Part shown: one piece after another, positions 50,804-59,097 of the stretch | How the letters are laid out: every line of letters begins with the position of its first letter | Numbering within the stretch: position 1 is the first letter of the stretch | Translations under genes and position numbers: made by a program | Notes under the pieces: generated by a model | The model's input: only the letters and a program-made list of their open reading frames with translations | What the model was told of the DNA's origin: nothing | Database searches by the model: none | Assembly (NCBI GenBank): GCA_031549415.1 | Contig: JAVBPU010000004.1 | Location: 186,001-250,000 of the forward strand | Direction: 5' to 3' | Origin: Limiplasma sp031549415 | GTDB lineage: Bacteria; Bacillota; Clostridia; Christensenellales; Aristaeellaceae | Length of the DNA: 64,000 nt

Positions 50804-52033
50804 ATGTCAAACAAACACCACCTTCAGCTGCCGCTTCGAAGCCGCGCTTCGAGTGCTTTGGCGCAAAATGCTTTTACATCCTCCGGTTCGCTTTTTGAAT
50901 TCCCCTTTTTCCCTTTTGAAGCCGTGCTCGCCAACACCTTGAATGCCTGTGCCTCCGCCGACCCGGCCCAGCGCTATTACAGCCAGCCCCTCAATGTGGA
51001 TTTTTTACAGTTCTTGATTTCCCTGTCCAATGGATTTCCGGGGGCCCAGCTCTTAGGTTATGGCGGAAACTACGGATTTCCCACGCCTATCGCAGGTAGC
51101 CGCTTGTTGGCGGTGGACCCCTACTCGCATATGGCGCAGCTAACCCGCCAGCAGGTCCACCAGATTCATTGGATTTTACTCCACAGCTATCCGTCCATCA
51201 GCGCCGCGCAGCTTTTTGCCAACGCAGGCGTTTCCCAAGGCGATCCTCCTGTCCTGACGGAGGGGGACGCCTTTGCCGCCACGCAACTAGCCATCTGGGG
51301 CGTTCCCTTCGACAATAACGATTTCACCGTGCAGGATTGCCTCACCAATCTCCTCCATACAAAAAGCGCGCGCATCGCGCAGGTAGCCACCTATTTGCTG
51401 GCCAACGCCCGCGCCTTGGGCAATGAACCCTCTCCGCCGCCCGCCATCTGCATCCATACCACCAGCGTTACCCTGGGCCTGCTAGGCGGGGTAGAGGTCA
51501 TCGGCCCCTACGCGGTGCTCAGCGAAGAGCCGCAAATGGTGGCCTTGGCGCTCATCAGCAACCTGCCCTTTGCCACCTTGGTGGACGCCATGGGGACCCC
51601 CATTTCCACCATTGTCACAGGCGCTTCCTTTTATGTGCGCGTACCCATGGACGCTTGCTGCTTCCCCGGCACATACACCATCCACGCTGGCCTCCAGGGC
51701 ACCAGAAACACGCCGGTAACCTTCATCGCGCTGGACGCTAACAACCAGCCCCTACCCGGCACCCAGCCGCTGGTGGCTGTGCACCAGCTCCCGGATCAAT
51801 GGCTGGCGGAAGACGAAACCACAGGGGTACTCCTGCCTTGCGGCGGCATGGACGGCGATTTCATCCCCTGCGGCTCCGTCGCCGGAGATTTCGCCGCCGG
51901 AGGCTGCACAGCCGGAACAGCCTTTGGCAACGGCTGTGGAAATGGCTGTGGCAGCGTTTTGGGCAGCAGCGGTTGCAGTTGCGCCACAGGCTGTACGGCC
52001 GGCTGCGGTTGCGGCCGCGCCTGTTCATTTTAA
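50804..52033 (+). CDS. Degenerate thioester-domain (TQxA) protein with Cys-rich tail
   Basis: 409 aa, AAAGGAGAAAG before the ATG. The domain order matches the preceding gene. AATQLAIWG retains Gln161, but the segment aligned with AYCLD reads LLAVD, so Ala103 replaces the thioester Cys. The following beta domain (IGPYAVLSEE ... ASFYVRVP) is homologous to that of the neighbour. The last 60 residues are Gly/Cys-rich (CGNGCGSVLGSSGCSC, GCTAGCGCG), able to cross-link by disulfides. No signal peptide. Probably a paralogue that lost covalent binding but kept a structural role. Confidence 0.82.
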   Translation: MSNKHHLQLPLRSRASSALAQNAFTSSGSLFEFPFFPFEAVLANTLNACASADPAQRYYSQPLNVDFLQFLISLSNGFPGAQLLGYGGNYGFPTPIAGSRLLAVDPYSHMAQLTRQQVHQIHWILLHSYPSISAAQLFANAGVSQGDPPVLTEGDAFAATQLAIWGVPFDNNDFTVQDCLTNLLHTKSARIAQVATYLLANARALGNEPSPPPAICIHTTSVTLGLLGGVEVIGPYAVLSEEPQMVALALISNLPFATLVDAMGTPISTIVTGASFYVRVPMDACCFPGTYTIHAGLQGTRNTPVTFIALDANNQPLPGTQPLVAVHQLPDQWLAEDETTGVLLPCGGMDGDFIPCGSVAGDFAAGGCTAGTAFGNGCGNGCGSVLGSSGCSCATGCTAGCGCGRACSF

Positions 52034-52069
52034 ACAACCGCAGGCTCTTGCTCACAAAAACCCTTCAAG

Positions 52070-52102
52070 ACCCTTGACGGCGCAAGCCTCAAGGGTTTTT
52101 TC
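52070..52102 (+). terminator. Terminator of the thioester gene pair
   Basis: Stem ACCCTTGA (52070-52077) with TCAAGGGT (52089-52096), inner GGC/GCC pairs, GCAA loop, then TTTTTCC. Confidence 0.88.
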
Positions 52103-52153
52103 CTTTGCCTGGCCCTGACCGTTAAAAAATCCTTCTTGTTTTGGGAATGCCAA

Positions 52154-52182
52154 TTGCTTTCATGACGGGTATCGGCTATAAT
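52154..52182 (+). promoter_or_regulatory. Promoter of the glycyl radical enzyme operon
   Basis: TTGCTT (52154-52159), 17-base spacer, TATAAT (52177-52182). It leaves an untranslated leader of about 190 bases. Confidence 0.7.
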
Positions 52183-52189
52183 ACAGCCA

Positions 52190-52380
52190 TACAAAAAATA
52201 GTTCAGTTCGCAATCGAAGCCCACTATCAGGAGGTTTGGAGGGACAGCGCCCCTCCAAGTGAAATCGCATCGACCGGTTCCGCCGGTCAGGCGGGGCATT
52301 TGCCCTCAGCGCAAACATATCCCGCAGCTCGGCAAAGTGGGTCCGCCCACTTTTTCGATAGTGAAAAAGGAGGCGCCCTC
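52190..52380 (+). promoter_or_regulatory. Structured leader of the glycyl radical enzyme operon, possible attenuator
   Basis: Hairpins at 52236-52258 (TTGGAGGG/CCCTCCAA) and 52272-52288 (GACCGG/CCGGTC). A terminator-like hairpin at 52334-52353 (AAAGTGGG, loop TCCG, CCCACTTT plus TT) shares its 3' arm with an alternative hairpin at 52350-52369 (CTTTTTC/GAAAAAG), which touches the AAAAAGGAGG ribosome site. The two are mutually exclusive. No known riboswitch class is recognised. Confidence 0.5.
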
Positions 52381-54867
52381 ATGGCACACAGTACCAAACA
52401 GCCCAAGAACCTTTCCCCCAGGGTCACATGGCTGCGGGATTACTATTTTCAGGGAATCAAGAGGCCCTGGAACAACCGCTTCATTCCCTTTACCACAGGC
52501 GTCCCCTGGGATGAGCTGTACGAGGAAATGAGCTTCTATATCGTTCCGGAGACCTACTCCTTCTTTGAGGCCCTGCGGCTTGGGTACAAACAAAACGCCT
52601 ATCCGGTGGAGCTTCCCCAAAATTTTTGGAGCCTTAGCCTGCCTGAGCGCCGGGCTTGGTTCGTGCGGGAATGCATGGTGAACCGCCTGCCCCAGGAGGT
52701 TTTGCCCGGCGATCTGATTGCCGGGGGCCGGTTTTCCCTGATGGCCTCCCGCTGCTGGAGCGAAAAGGAAGCGCGGGAGCGCAACGGTCTGCTGTTTGGA
52801 AAAAAGGGCCTGCGGGCGCAGGTCTTTGAATACCACGACCGGGGCTTTGGCAACCTGGGCCCCACCTCCGGCCACTTGATCCCGGATTACGCCACCGTGC
52901 TGCAAAAGGGCTTCGATGGCATTGGCCGGCACATCCAGGCCTGCTACGACGCTTTGTCCGCAGCCGAAAAGACCGGGCCCAAGGGCGCACAGCTCCGGGC
53001 CATGCTTGTTTCCGCCACCATGCCCGGCCAGCTGGCCGAAAAATACGCCGCCGAATGCGCGCGGCAGGCCCAGGAGCAGCAGGACCCCGCCCGCAAGCAA
53101 GAGCTGCAAACCATGGAGCGGATTTTGCGCAAGGTGCCCTTGTTGCCCGCGGAAGATTTCCACGAGGCGTTGCAGTCCCTGTTTCTGGCGCACATGCTGG
53201 TGCTGTGCGACGAATGCTATCCCGGCGCTGGGGTCAGCTTTGGCCGCATCGACCAGTACCTGCTGCCCTATTGGCAAAAGTCCCTGGATGCGGGGCAGGA
53301 CCGGGAATGGCTCAAGGAGCTGCTCAAATGCTTCTTCCTCAAATGCAATTACGCCTACGATTCCATGATCTACACGGGCAACAACCAGGGCATCACCGCC
53401 GGGTTTGGCCAGCTGTTCAACCTGTCCGGCCTGGGGGCGGAGGGCAAGGACATGACCAATGACCTGACCTACGCGTTTTTAGAGGTGATTGACGACCTGT
53501 CCCCCCTGCTGGAGCCCAAGCCCAACGTGCGCCTTCACCGGAACTCGCCGGACGCGCTGCTTAATAAGGTGTCCGACATGATTGCGGAAAGCCAGGGCGC
53601 ACCCTTCTTGCTGAACTTTGACGAGCGCTCCATGGCGGGCATGCTCCGGGAGGCGGAACGGGCTGGGGTGCAGCAGTACATCCATCCGGGCAACGTGTTT
53701 GACTATGCCTGCGTGGGCTGCCTGGAAAACACCATGGTGGGCAATGACCGCTCCGGCACGGTGGATATCAACGTGAACCTGGCCAAGGCCGTGGAATATA
53801 CCTTAACCGGCGGGGTGGACCTGCGGCGCTATACCAACGCCATGGGAGACAAGAGCTATGACCCGGAGAAGAACGGGGGCCTTCCCACCCCCACGTCCTT
53901 TGCTACCTTTGCGGAGTTCTATGCTGCCTTTGAAAAGCAGCTCAGCGCCATCCTGGACCGCACCTATGACCTATACAACCGCTTGGACGCGGTGCGGGCG
54001 CGCTTTTCCCCCACGCCGTATCTCAGCTGCCTGCTAAAGGGCTGCGCCGAAAGCGGCAAGGACATCACCCAGGGCGGAGCGGAAATGATGTTCACCACTG
54101 TGGAGGGCGTCACCTTCGCCACCACCGTGGATTCCCTGCTGGCGATTGAGTCCCTGGTGTTTGACAAACAGGATTGCAGCTTGCAGGAGCTGGTAACCGC
54201 CCTGAAGGACAACTGGCAAGGCCATGAGATTTTGCAGGCCAAAGCCAAAAACAAAACCCCCAAATATGGCCGGGATGATGACCAGGCGGATGAAATGGCC
54301 CGCCGGGTGATGGACTTTTGGAGCGAAGCCGTGTGGAAGTATAAGACCACGGTTTCCGGCCAGCAGTTCCGGGGCGGCATGCTCAGCTGGAACTACTGGG
54401 TCAGCGACGGGTACATCCTGGCCGCCACCCCGGACGGCCGCCAGCGGGGGCAGTTCCTGTCCAACGCCATTTGCCCCAGCAACGGCGCGGATGTGAACGG
54501 CCCCACGGCCAACGCCAATTCCGTTGGGAAGGCGCTGGGCGGCAAGGCGGAGCAGGGGGATTTTGAGCAATACCTGAACTGCCTGCCCAACGGGGCCAGC
54601 CATACCATCACCTTCGGCCCCTCCCTGCTTCGGGACGACGCCCACCGGGAAAAATTCAAAAGCTTTTTGCGTGGCTACTGTGAAAACGGCGGCACAGCGC
54701 TGCAAGTGAATATTTTGGACGCGGATCTGCTGCGGGATGCGCAACAGCATCCGGAAAACTACCGCCATCTGTTGGTGCGCGTGACGGGCTACAACGCGTA
54801 CTTCACCAGCGTGGGCCGGGAATTGCAAAACGAAATCATCGCCAGGGAAAGCCACAACAAATGGTAA
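52381..54867 (+). CDS. Glycyl radical enzyme of the PFL-like superfamily, substrate unassigned
   Basis: 828 aa, start ATG at 52381 with AAAAAGGAGG. The thiyl-radical Cys is Cys447 in YACVGCLEN, followed by Glu449 (C-x-E). The glycyl radical site is Gly803 in RVTGYNAYF, 26 residues from the end. Pyruvate formate-lyase has Cys-Cys at the active site, so this is not PFL. C-x-E is found in dehydratases (glycerol, hydroxyproline), choline and isethionate lyases and arylacetate decarboxylases, usually as GCVE. The Leu variant and the neighbours do not single out one. Cytoplasmic, oxygen-sensitive, activated by the next gene product. Confidence 0.93.
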   Translation: MAHSTKQPKNLSPRVTWLRDYYFQGIKRPWNNRFIPFTTGVPWDELYEEMSFYIVPETYSFFEALRLGYKQNAYPVELPQNFWSLSLPERRAWFVRECMVNRLPQEVLPGDLIAGGRFSLMASRCWSEKEARERNGLLFGKKGLRAQVFEYHDRGFGNLGPTSGHLIPDYATVLQKGFDGIGRHIQACYDALSAAEKTGPKGAQLRAMLVSATMPGQLAEKYAAECARQAQEQQDPARKQELQTMERILRKVPLLPAEDFHEALQSLFLAHMLVLCDECYPGAGVSFGRIDQYLLPYWQKSLDAGQDREWLKELLKCFFLKCNYAYDSMIYTGNNQGITAGFGQLFNLSGLGAEGKDMTNDLTYAFLEVIDDLSPLLEPKPNVRLHRNSPDALLNKVSDMIAESQGAPFLLNFDERSMAGMLREAERAGVQQYIHPGNVFDYACVGCLENTMVGNDRSGTVDINVNLAKAVEYTLTGGVDLRRYTNAMGDKSYDPEKNGGLPTPTSFATFAEFYAAFEKQLSAILDRTYDLYNRLDAVRARFSPTPYLSCLLKGCAESGKDITQGGAEMMFTTVEGVTFATTVDSLLAIESLVFDKQDCSLQELVTALKDNWQGHEILQAKAKNKTPKYGRDDDQADEMARRVMDFWSEAVWKYKTTVSGQQFRGGMLSWNYWVSDGYILAATPDGRQRGQFLSNAICPSNGADVNGPTANANSVGKALGGKAEQGDFEQYLNCLPNGASHTITFGPSLLRDDAHREKFKSFLRGYCENGGTALQVNILDADLLRDAQQHPENYRHLLVRVTGYNAYFTSVGRELQNEIIARESHNKW

Positions 54868-55781
54868 CGATCACTTATCTGGACATCCAGCGCCTTTCCA
54901 CGGAGGACGGCCCGGGCCTTCGTACCACTGTGTTTTTCAAGGGATGCCCCCTGCGCTGCGCCTGGTGCCACAACCCGGAGAGCCTGCGGTTTGCCCCGGA
55001 GGTCCTTTGCGTGGAGGACCGCTGCATGGGCTGCGGCCTGTGTGTGAAGGCTTGCCAAAGCGGGGCCCGCGTGAAGGAAGGCGGCTTTCACCGCTCCCTG
55101 TGCAAAGCCTGCGGGCAGTGTGTGGAGAGCTGCCCCACAGGCGCGCTGGAACGGAAAGGCACCGTCCTTGCCCCGGAAAAGCTGGCCCAGGAACTGATCA
55201 AGGACAAAGCCTATTGGGGCACGGAGGGCGGTGTTACGCTCTCCGGCGGCGAAGCGCTGGCCCAGCCGGAAGGTGCGCTAGCGCTCCTGGGCCTGCTGAA
55301 AGCACAGGGCATCCATACCGCCGTGGACACCTGCGGCCTGCTGCCCTGGGAGACCTTGGAAGCCTCCCTGCCCCTTACCGATTTGTATTTGTATGACCTG
55401 AAGCTGGCGGACGGAGAAAGGCACCGGGAATGCACCGGGGCGGACAACCAGCGCATTCTGGAAAACGCCAGGAAGCTCCACGATTTCGGCGCGGCCCTGT
55501 GGATCCGCACCCCCATCATCCCCGGCGCCACGGACAGCCCGGAGAATGTGCGCGGCATCGGCGCCTTTATCGCCGCCCACCTGCCCCGGGCGCAGCGCTG
55601 GGAGCTATGCGCCTACAACAATCTGGGGCGTGATAAATACCGCCGACTGGACCTGCCCTATGCCTACGCAACGACCCCGCTGCTCCCCAAGGAAACCATG
55701 GAGCGGCTCTGCGCCATGGCGCAAGAATACTACCCCGCCGCAGTTTGGACGGGCGCCACAGAATTGGAGGAAGCCACATGA
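54861..55781 (+). CDS. Glycyl-radical-enzyme activating protein (radical SAM)
   Basis: 306 aa. The radical SAM cluster motif CPLRCAWC (C-x3-C-x2-C) is at residues 30-37, and two ferredoxin-type clusters are inserted at about 55-100 (CMGCGLCVKAC, CKACGQCVESCPTGAL), typical for activases of non-PFL glycyl radical enzymes. It generates the Gly radical on the upstream enzyme using SAM. The ATG lies inside the last codons of the enzyme gene (7-base overlap). Confidence 0.95.
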   Translation: MVTITYLDIQRLSTEDGPGLRTTVFFKGCPLRCAWCHNPESLRFAPEVLCVEDRCMGCGLCVKACQSGARVKEGGFHRSLCKACGQCVESCPTGALERKGTVLAPEKLAQELIKDKAYWGTEGGVTLSGGEALAQPEGALALLGLLKAQGIHTAVDTCGLLPWETLEASLPLTDLYLYDLKLADGERHRECTGADNQRILENARKLHDFGAALWIRTPIIPGATDSPENVRGIGAFIAAHLPRAQRWELCAYNNLGRDKYRRLDLPYAYATTPLLPKETMERLCAMAQEYYPAAVWTGATELEEAT

Positions 55782-56617
55782 GGCAACACTTCGGCCCCCT
55801 GGAGCGGGAACAGTTTGTGACCGACAACAAAATAGGCCTGATCGCAGCAATGGATGATACGGGGTACCCCCATATCGTGTTTATCAATACCCTGATGGCC
55901 CAAGAGGATACCACCCTCACCTGGGGGCAGTTCATCCAAGGCCTGAGCAAGCGGCTGATTCCGGAAAAGGGAAAAACAGGCTTTGCCGTGGTGACGCTGG
56001 ACCGGCAGCTGTGGCGGGGCAAGGCGCTGTATGACCATATGGAATCCATCGGCGAGGCCTTTGATACCTATAACAACAAGCCCCTATTCCGCTATAATTC
56101 CTACTTTGGCATTGGCCAGGTTCATTTTATGACGCTGCAATGCTTGCAGGGGCCGGACACGTTAAAAACCGGAGACATCGCTCTTGGCGCGATTCTCTCC
56201 CGGCTGGCGGCGGTCGGCAGCAAAAACCAGCAACCGCAAGCAGCCATGAATCACAACACGATGGCGCTGTTCGGCCTTTTGGACAGCCTCAAATTTTTAG
56301 CCTACGAGGACGCGGACGGCTACCCCTGGATCGTTCCCTGCATCCAGGCCGCGCCCGCAGGGCCGGACCGTCTGGTGTTTTCCATGAAACCCTTTGGCCA
56401 GGAGCTGTCACGCATCCCCGAGGGCGCCCGGGTGGCCGTGTTCTGCGCCACGCTGCAATTGCAAACGGTGATGGTAAAGGGAATTTTCCGGGGCTGCACG
56501 CCGCGCCTTGGCATCCAAAGCGGCTTGGTGGACGTGGAAAGGGTCTACAACACCATGCCCCCGGAATCCGGGTATATCTATCCCCGGGCCCCCTTAGAAA
56601 AGGTGACGCAGTTTTAG
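55778..56617 (+). CDS. Tandem pyridoxamine-phosphate-oxidase-like FMN split-barrel protein
   Basis: 279 aa, coupled by ATGA to the activase. It contains two related halves: about 8-130 (NKIGLIAAMDDTGYPHIVFINTLM) and about 165-279 (LDSLKFLAYEDADGYPWIVPCIQ), each starting like a PNPOx-fold flavin-binding strand pair. Such proteins bind FMN, F420 or haem and act as reductases or sensors. Co-transcription with a glycyl radical enzyme suggests reduction of its product or protection from oxygen; this is inference. Confidence 0.75.
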   Translation: MRQHFGPLEREQFVTDNKIGLIAAMDDTGYPHIVFINTLMAQEDTTLTWGQFIQGLSKRLIPEKGKTGFAVVTLDRQLWRGKALYDHMESIGEAFDTYNNKPLFRYNSYFGIGQVHFMTLQCLQGPDTLKTGDIALGAILSRLAAVGSKNQQPQAAMNHNTMALFGLLDSLKFLAYEDADGYPWIVPCIQAAPAGPDRLVFSMKPFGQELSRIPEGARVAVFCATLQLQTVMVKGIFRGCTPRLGIQSGLVDVERVYNTMPPESGYIYPRAPLEKVTQF

Positions 56618-56636
56618 GGCGATGGGGAGGGACGTA

Positions 56637-56703
56637 TGCAGGGGCCTCGCCCCTGCACCCCATCAGGGCTTCGCCCTGAACCCCACTTTGAAATGCCCAT
56701 AGC
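56637..56703. repeat. Hairpin cluster E (mosaic palindromes, truncated)
   Basis: 56637-56657 (TGCAGGGGC, loop CTC, GCCCCTGCA) and 56664-56678 (CAGGGC, loop TTC, GCCCTG), then TTTGAAATGCCCATA, the left half of the third module seen whole in cluster A, cut off next to the PfkB stop codon. The module order is the same as in cluster A. Confidence 0.82.
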
Positions 56704-56707
56704 TTTC

Positions 56708-57820
56708 TTACTGCTTCTCCCAGCCCGCCCGTATCCGTTCCCTTATTTGGGGCAGCGGCAGCAACCCATCCAGCGCCCCATAGCTTTCCACACAGCAGGC
56801 CCCTGCGGCGGTGGCCAGTTCCACGCATGCCTCCGGCGGGCAACCCTCCAGCATGGCCGCCAGGAACGCGGCAATGCTGGTGTCCCCCGCCCCGGTGGCA
56901 GACAAGACCCTTGCGGGTACAAAGCTTCTTTCAAAGCCCTCTTTGCCTGCCCACAGCTTCCAGGGCAAGGCAACGCGAGGGCTGATGTGTTCCACATCCT
57001 GCCCCGCGCACCAGTACATGCCCCTGGCCCCGCACTTCACCAGCACCACCCTGGCGCCCAGGGCCAGGCATTCCTGGGCCAAGGGCCGGATGTCCGCTTC
57101 CACAGACAGGATTCCTGTGATCTCCTGCCCGGTGGCCTTCTTCTGCCAGCTTTCATACAAGTGCCTATCAAGCATGAAGCCCAGCTCTTCCACGCTGGGA
57201 ACGAAAAAGTCCACATAGGGCAGCGTCTTTTCTAAGGCCCGCCGCCAGTTCACCTGCCCCGCGGGGCTGGCCGGGTCCACAGCGGCCATGTCCAGGGAGG
57301 TGGCAGCGCCCAGCTCCCTGGCGCGGCGCATCAGCCGGAAAGTTTCCTCCCCGTCATTTTCATACATGCCTTTCATCAGCGGCGGATAACCAAAATGCAG
57401 CAACGCCGCCTCTTCCAGCATCCGCTGGGGAATGTCTCCGCTTAAAAAGGTATCGTTGGCGCCGGGATGGTGCAGGAAGATACGGTCCACGCCGGGCGGG
57501 GCCAGCACCACCGAATAGGAGGTGGACCCCTGGGGGTCCCGGATCAGCCCCTGGGCGCAACCCCGCTGCCGCAGCCTTTCCAGCACCATGTCCCCAAAGG
57601 CGTCCTGGCCGATTTTCCCTGCCAGCTGCACCTGCACGCCAAACAGCCCCATGGCCAGCCCGGCGTTGGCCACGCTGCCGCCGGTGTGAATATCCGCCGC
57701 ATCCACATGGATCAACTTTCCCGGGGTCAGCAACTCCCGGTAGGCCAAGGGGTTTCCCCCGGGGAATACCGGGGTGATGTCGATGCAAATATGCCCGGCG
57801 GCAACGACTTTCGGGCCCAT
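56708..57820 (-). CDS. PfkB-family carbohydrate kinase
   Basis: 370 aa, somewhat longer than the usual 310-340. The N-terminal GGSVANAGLAMGLFG (about 47-61) and C-terminal SATGAGDTSIAAFLAAM (about 310-326, anion hole plus catalytic Asp) are the two PfkB signatures. A longer linker at 150-240 accounts for the size. Phosphorylates a sugar or nucleoside hydroxyl. It follows the xylose-isomerase-like gene by 69 bases, so it probably phosphorylates the isomerised sugar. Confidence 0.92.
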   Translation of the reverse strand: MGPKVVAAGHICIDITPVFPGGNPLAYRELLTPGKLIHVDAADIHTGGSVANAGLAMGLFGVQVQLAGKIGQDAFGDMVLERLRQRGCAQGLIRDPQGSTSYSVVLAPPGVDRIFLHHPGANDTFLSGDIPQRMLEEAALLHFGYPPLMKGMYENDGEETFRLMRRARELGAATSLDMAAVDPASPAGQVNWRRALEKTLPYVDFFVPSVEELGFMLDRHLYESWQKKATGQEITGILSVEADIRPLAQECLALGARVVLVKCGARGMYWCAGQDVEHISPRVALPWKLWAGKEGFERSFVPARVLSATGAGDTSIAAFLAAMLEGCPPEACVELATAAGACCVESYGALDGLLPLPQIRERIRAGWEKQ

Positions 57821-57889
57821 GCTCCTCTTCCTTTCGTTTTACTTGCGCCTTTCCTTCCTCGGGCCGACGCTTTCATTCATGCCCAAAAA

Positions 57890-58924
57890 TCAATCGATGC
57901 CCATCAACAGATTCAGTATGTACATCTCCAGGCCTTCAAAATCCCTGTTGTCCACGCACTGGTCCCTGAAAGCGTAATCAAACTTCTCCGCCTTCTTTTC
58001 CAGCGCCTTGAAGATGGCCAGGCTGTTTTCCAGGTGCTTGTAGCTGTCCGCGTCCCTGGTGGTGCGCATGGCCTTCACGTCCAGGCCCACGTACTCGCCT
58101 TTGGAGCCGTAGCCGTTTTCCATCAGCACCCGCACCTGGTTGAAGGCCTGGCGCAGGTTTTCCACGCCAAAGCTCTTGTCCTGGTCAAACTTGATGCCGT
58201 TCTGGTCGTTTAAGTGCACGGTAAAAAGCTTGTCAAAGGCCATGGCAAAGCCAATTTCGTGGGAGGGGTCCAACCCGGCCAGCATGGCGTGGGCGCTTTC
58301 CAGGTTGCCGCCCACGCGCCCCGGGTCGAGGGTGGCGGCGGAGACGGCCAGTACATGGCCCATGGTGCCGCAGACGGACCGGTCTATGGGCTCGTTGGGC
58401 TTTGGCTCAATGCAGATGCGGATGGTTTTGTCGTAGGTCAGCATTTGGTTGATGGCATCCACCAGCTGCCGGGTGGCCCACAGCGGATTTTTGGTTTCCG
58501 CGCAAAGGGTGCCCTCCCGGGCCAGCCACAGAACAATCAGGTCGCAGCCCAGCTCCCGGGCGATGTCGATGGAGCGAAAGGAGCGCCACAGGGCAAAGTC
58601 CCGGTCCTCCTGGCGGGTGGACATGTATCCCCCCTCAATGGTGTGGGGGTCCATCCAAAGCCTGGGGGCCACAAACTCCGCCTTCAGGCGGTACTTGTCC
58701 AGCAGGGCCTTCACCTTGCGGGCCTCCGCCTTGATTTGCTCCTCGGACAGGTCGTTCATGTTGGGCACCACGTCATCGTCATGAAACTGCACTGCGTCAA
58801 ACCCGATTTCCGCGAACCTGCGGTACTTTTCCTCCGCCGGGATCTCCTGCCGGGTGGCGGGACCATAGGAATCCGCCCCGGAATGAACATTCCAGGGACC
58901 CACAGAAAACTTGAAGCGAGACAT
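57890..58924 (-). CDS. Xylose-isomerase-like TIM barrel (sugar isomerase)
   Basis: 344 aa from the ATG at 58924 with AAGGAGGAGGG. Barrel features: FKFSVGPWNVHSGADSYGP, AVQFHDDDVVPN, ICIEPKPNEP (metal Glu), GGNLESAHAMLAG, FTVHLNDQNG (His, Asp) and YVGLDVKAMR. The EPKPNEP and HLNDQ motifs are those of xylose isomerase-type aldose/ketose isomerases, although the chain is shorter than classical XylA. It leads a two-gene operon with PfkB. Confidence 0.87.
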   Translation of the reverse strand: MSRFKFSVGPWNVHSGADSYGPATRQEIPAEEKYRRFAEIGFDAVQFHDDDVVPNMNDLSEEQIKAEARKVKALLDKYRLKAEFVAPRLWMDPHTIEGGYMSTRQEDRDFALWRSFRSIDIARELGCDLIVLWLAREGTLCAETKNPLWATRQLVDAINQMLTYDKTIRICIEPKPNEPIDRSVCGTMGHVLAVSAATLDPGRVGGNLESAHAMLAGLDPSHEIGFAMAFDKLFTVHLNDQNGIKFDQDKSFGVENLRQAFNQVRVLMENGYGSKGEYVGLDVKAMRTTRDADSYKHLENSLAIFKALEKKAEKFDYAFRDQCVDNRDFEGLEMYILNLLMGID

Positions 58925-58988
58925 GCGATTCCCTCCTCCTTGTGATGGCTGGCTGTGATTTGCGGAACGAATCAACCTTCTACCGTCT

Positions 58989-59017
58989 AGTATATGGGTT
59001 TTGCATGGTTTTTGCAA
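58989..59017 (-). promoter_or_regulatory. Promoter of the isomerase-kinase operon
   Basis: TTGCAA (59017-59012), 17-base spacer, TATACT (58994-58989). A direct repeat of TTTTGCA (58999-59016) covers the spacer and could be an operator. Confidence 0.6.
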
Positions 59018-59036
59018 GAGTACAGGAAAGCGCGTA

Positions 59037-59066
59037 TTGACAGCCTTCCCTTGCTTTTGTTATGGT
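59037..59066 (+). promoter_or_regulatory. Promoter of the radical SAM gene
   Basis: TTGACA (59037-59042), 18-base spacer, TATGGT (59061-59066). Confidence 0.6.
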
Positions 59067-59097
59067 ATCCGTATGCAAATGCAAAGGAGAGTCCCGC

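Noticed and set aside
52236..52353. Known riboswitch upstream of the glycyl radical enzyme
   Set aside because: The hairpins do not match cobalamin, SAM, glycine or other classes I can recognise; kept only as a possible attenuator.
52381..54867. Calling the glycyl radical enzyme pyruvate formate-lyase
   Set aside because: The active site is Cys-Leu-Glu, without the Cys-Cys pair, and the activase carries ferredoxin clusters that the PFL activase lacks.
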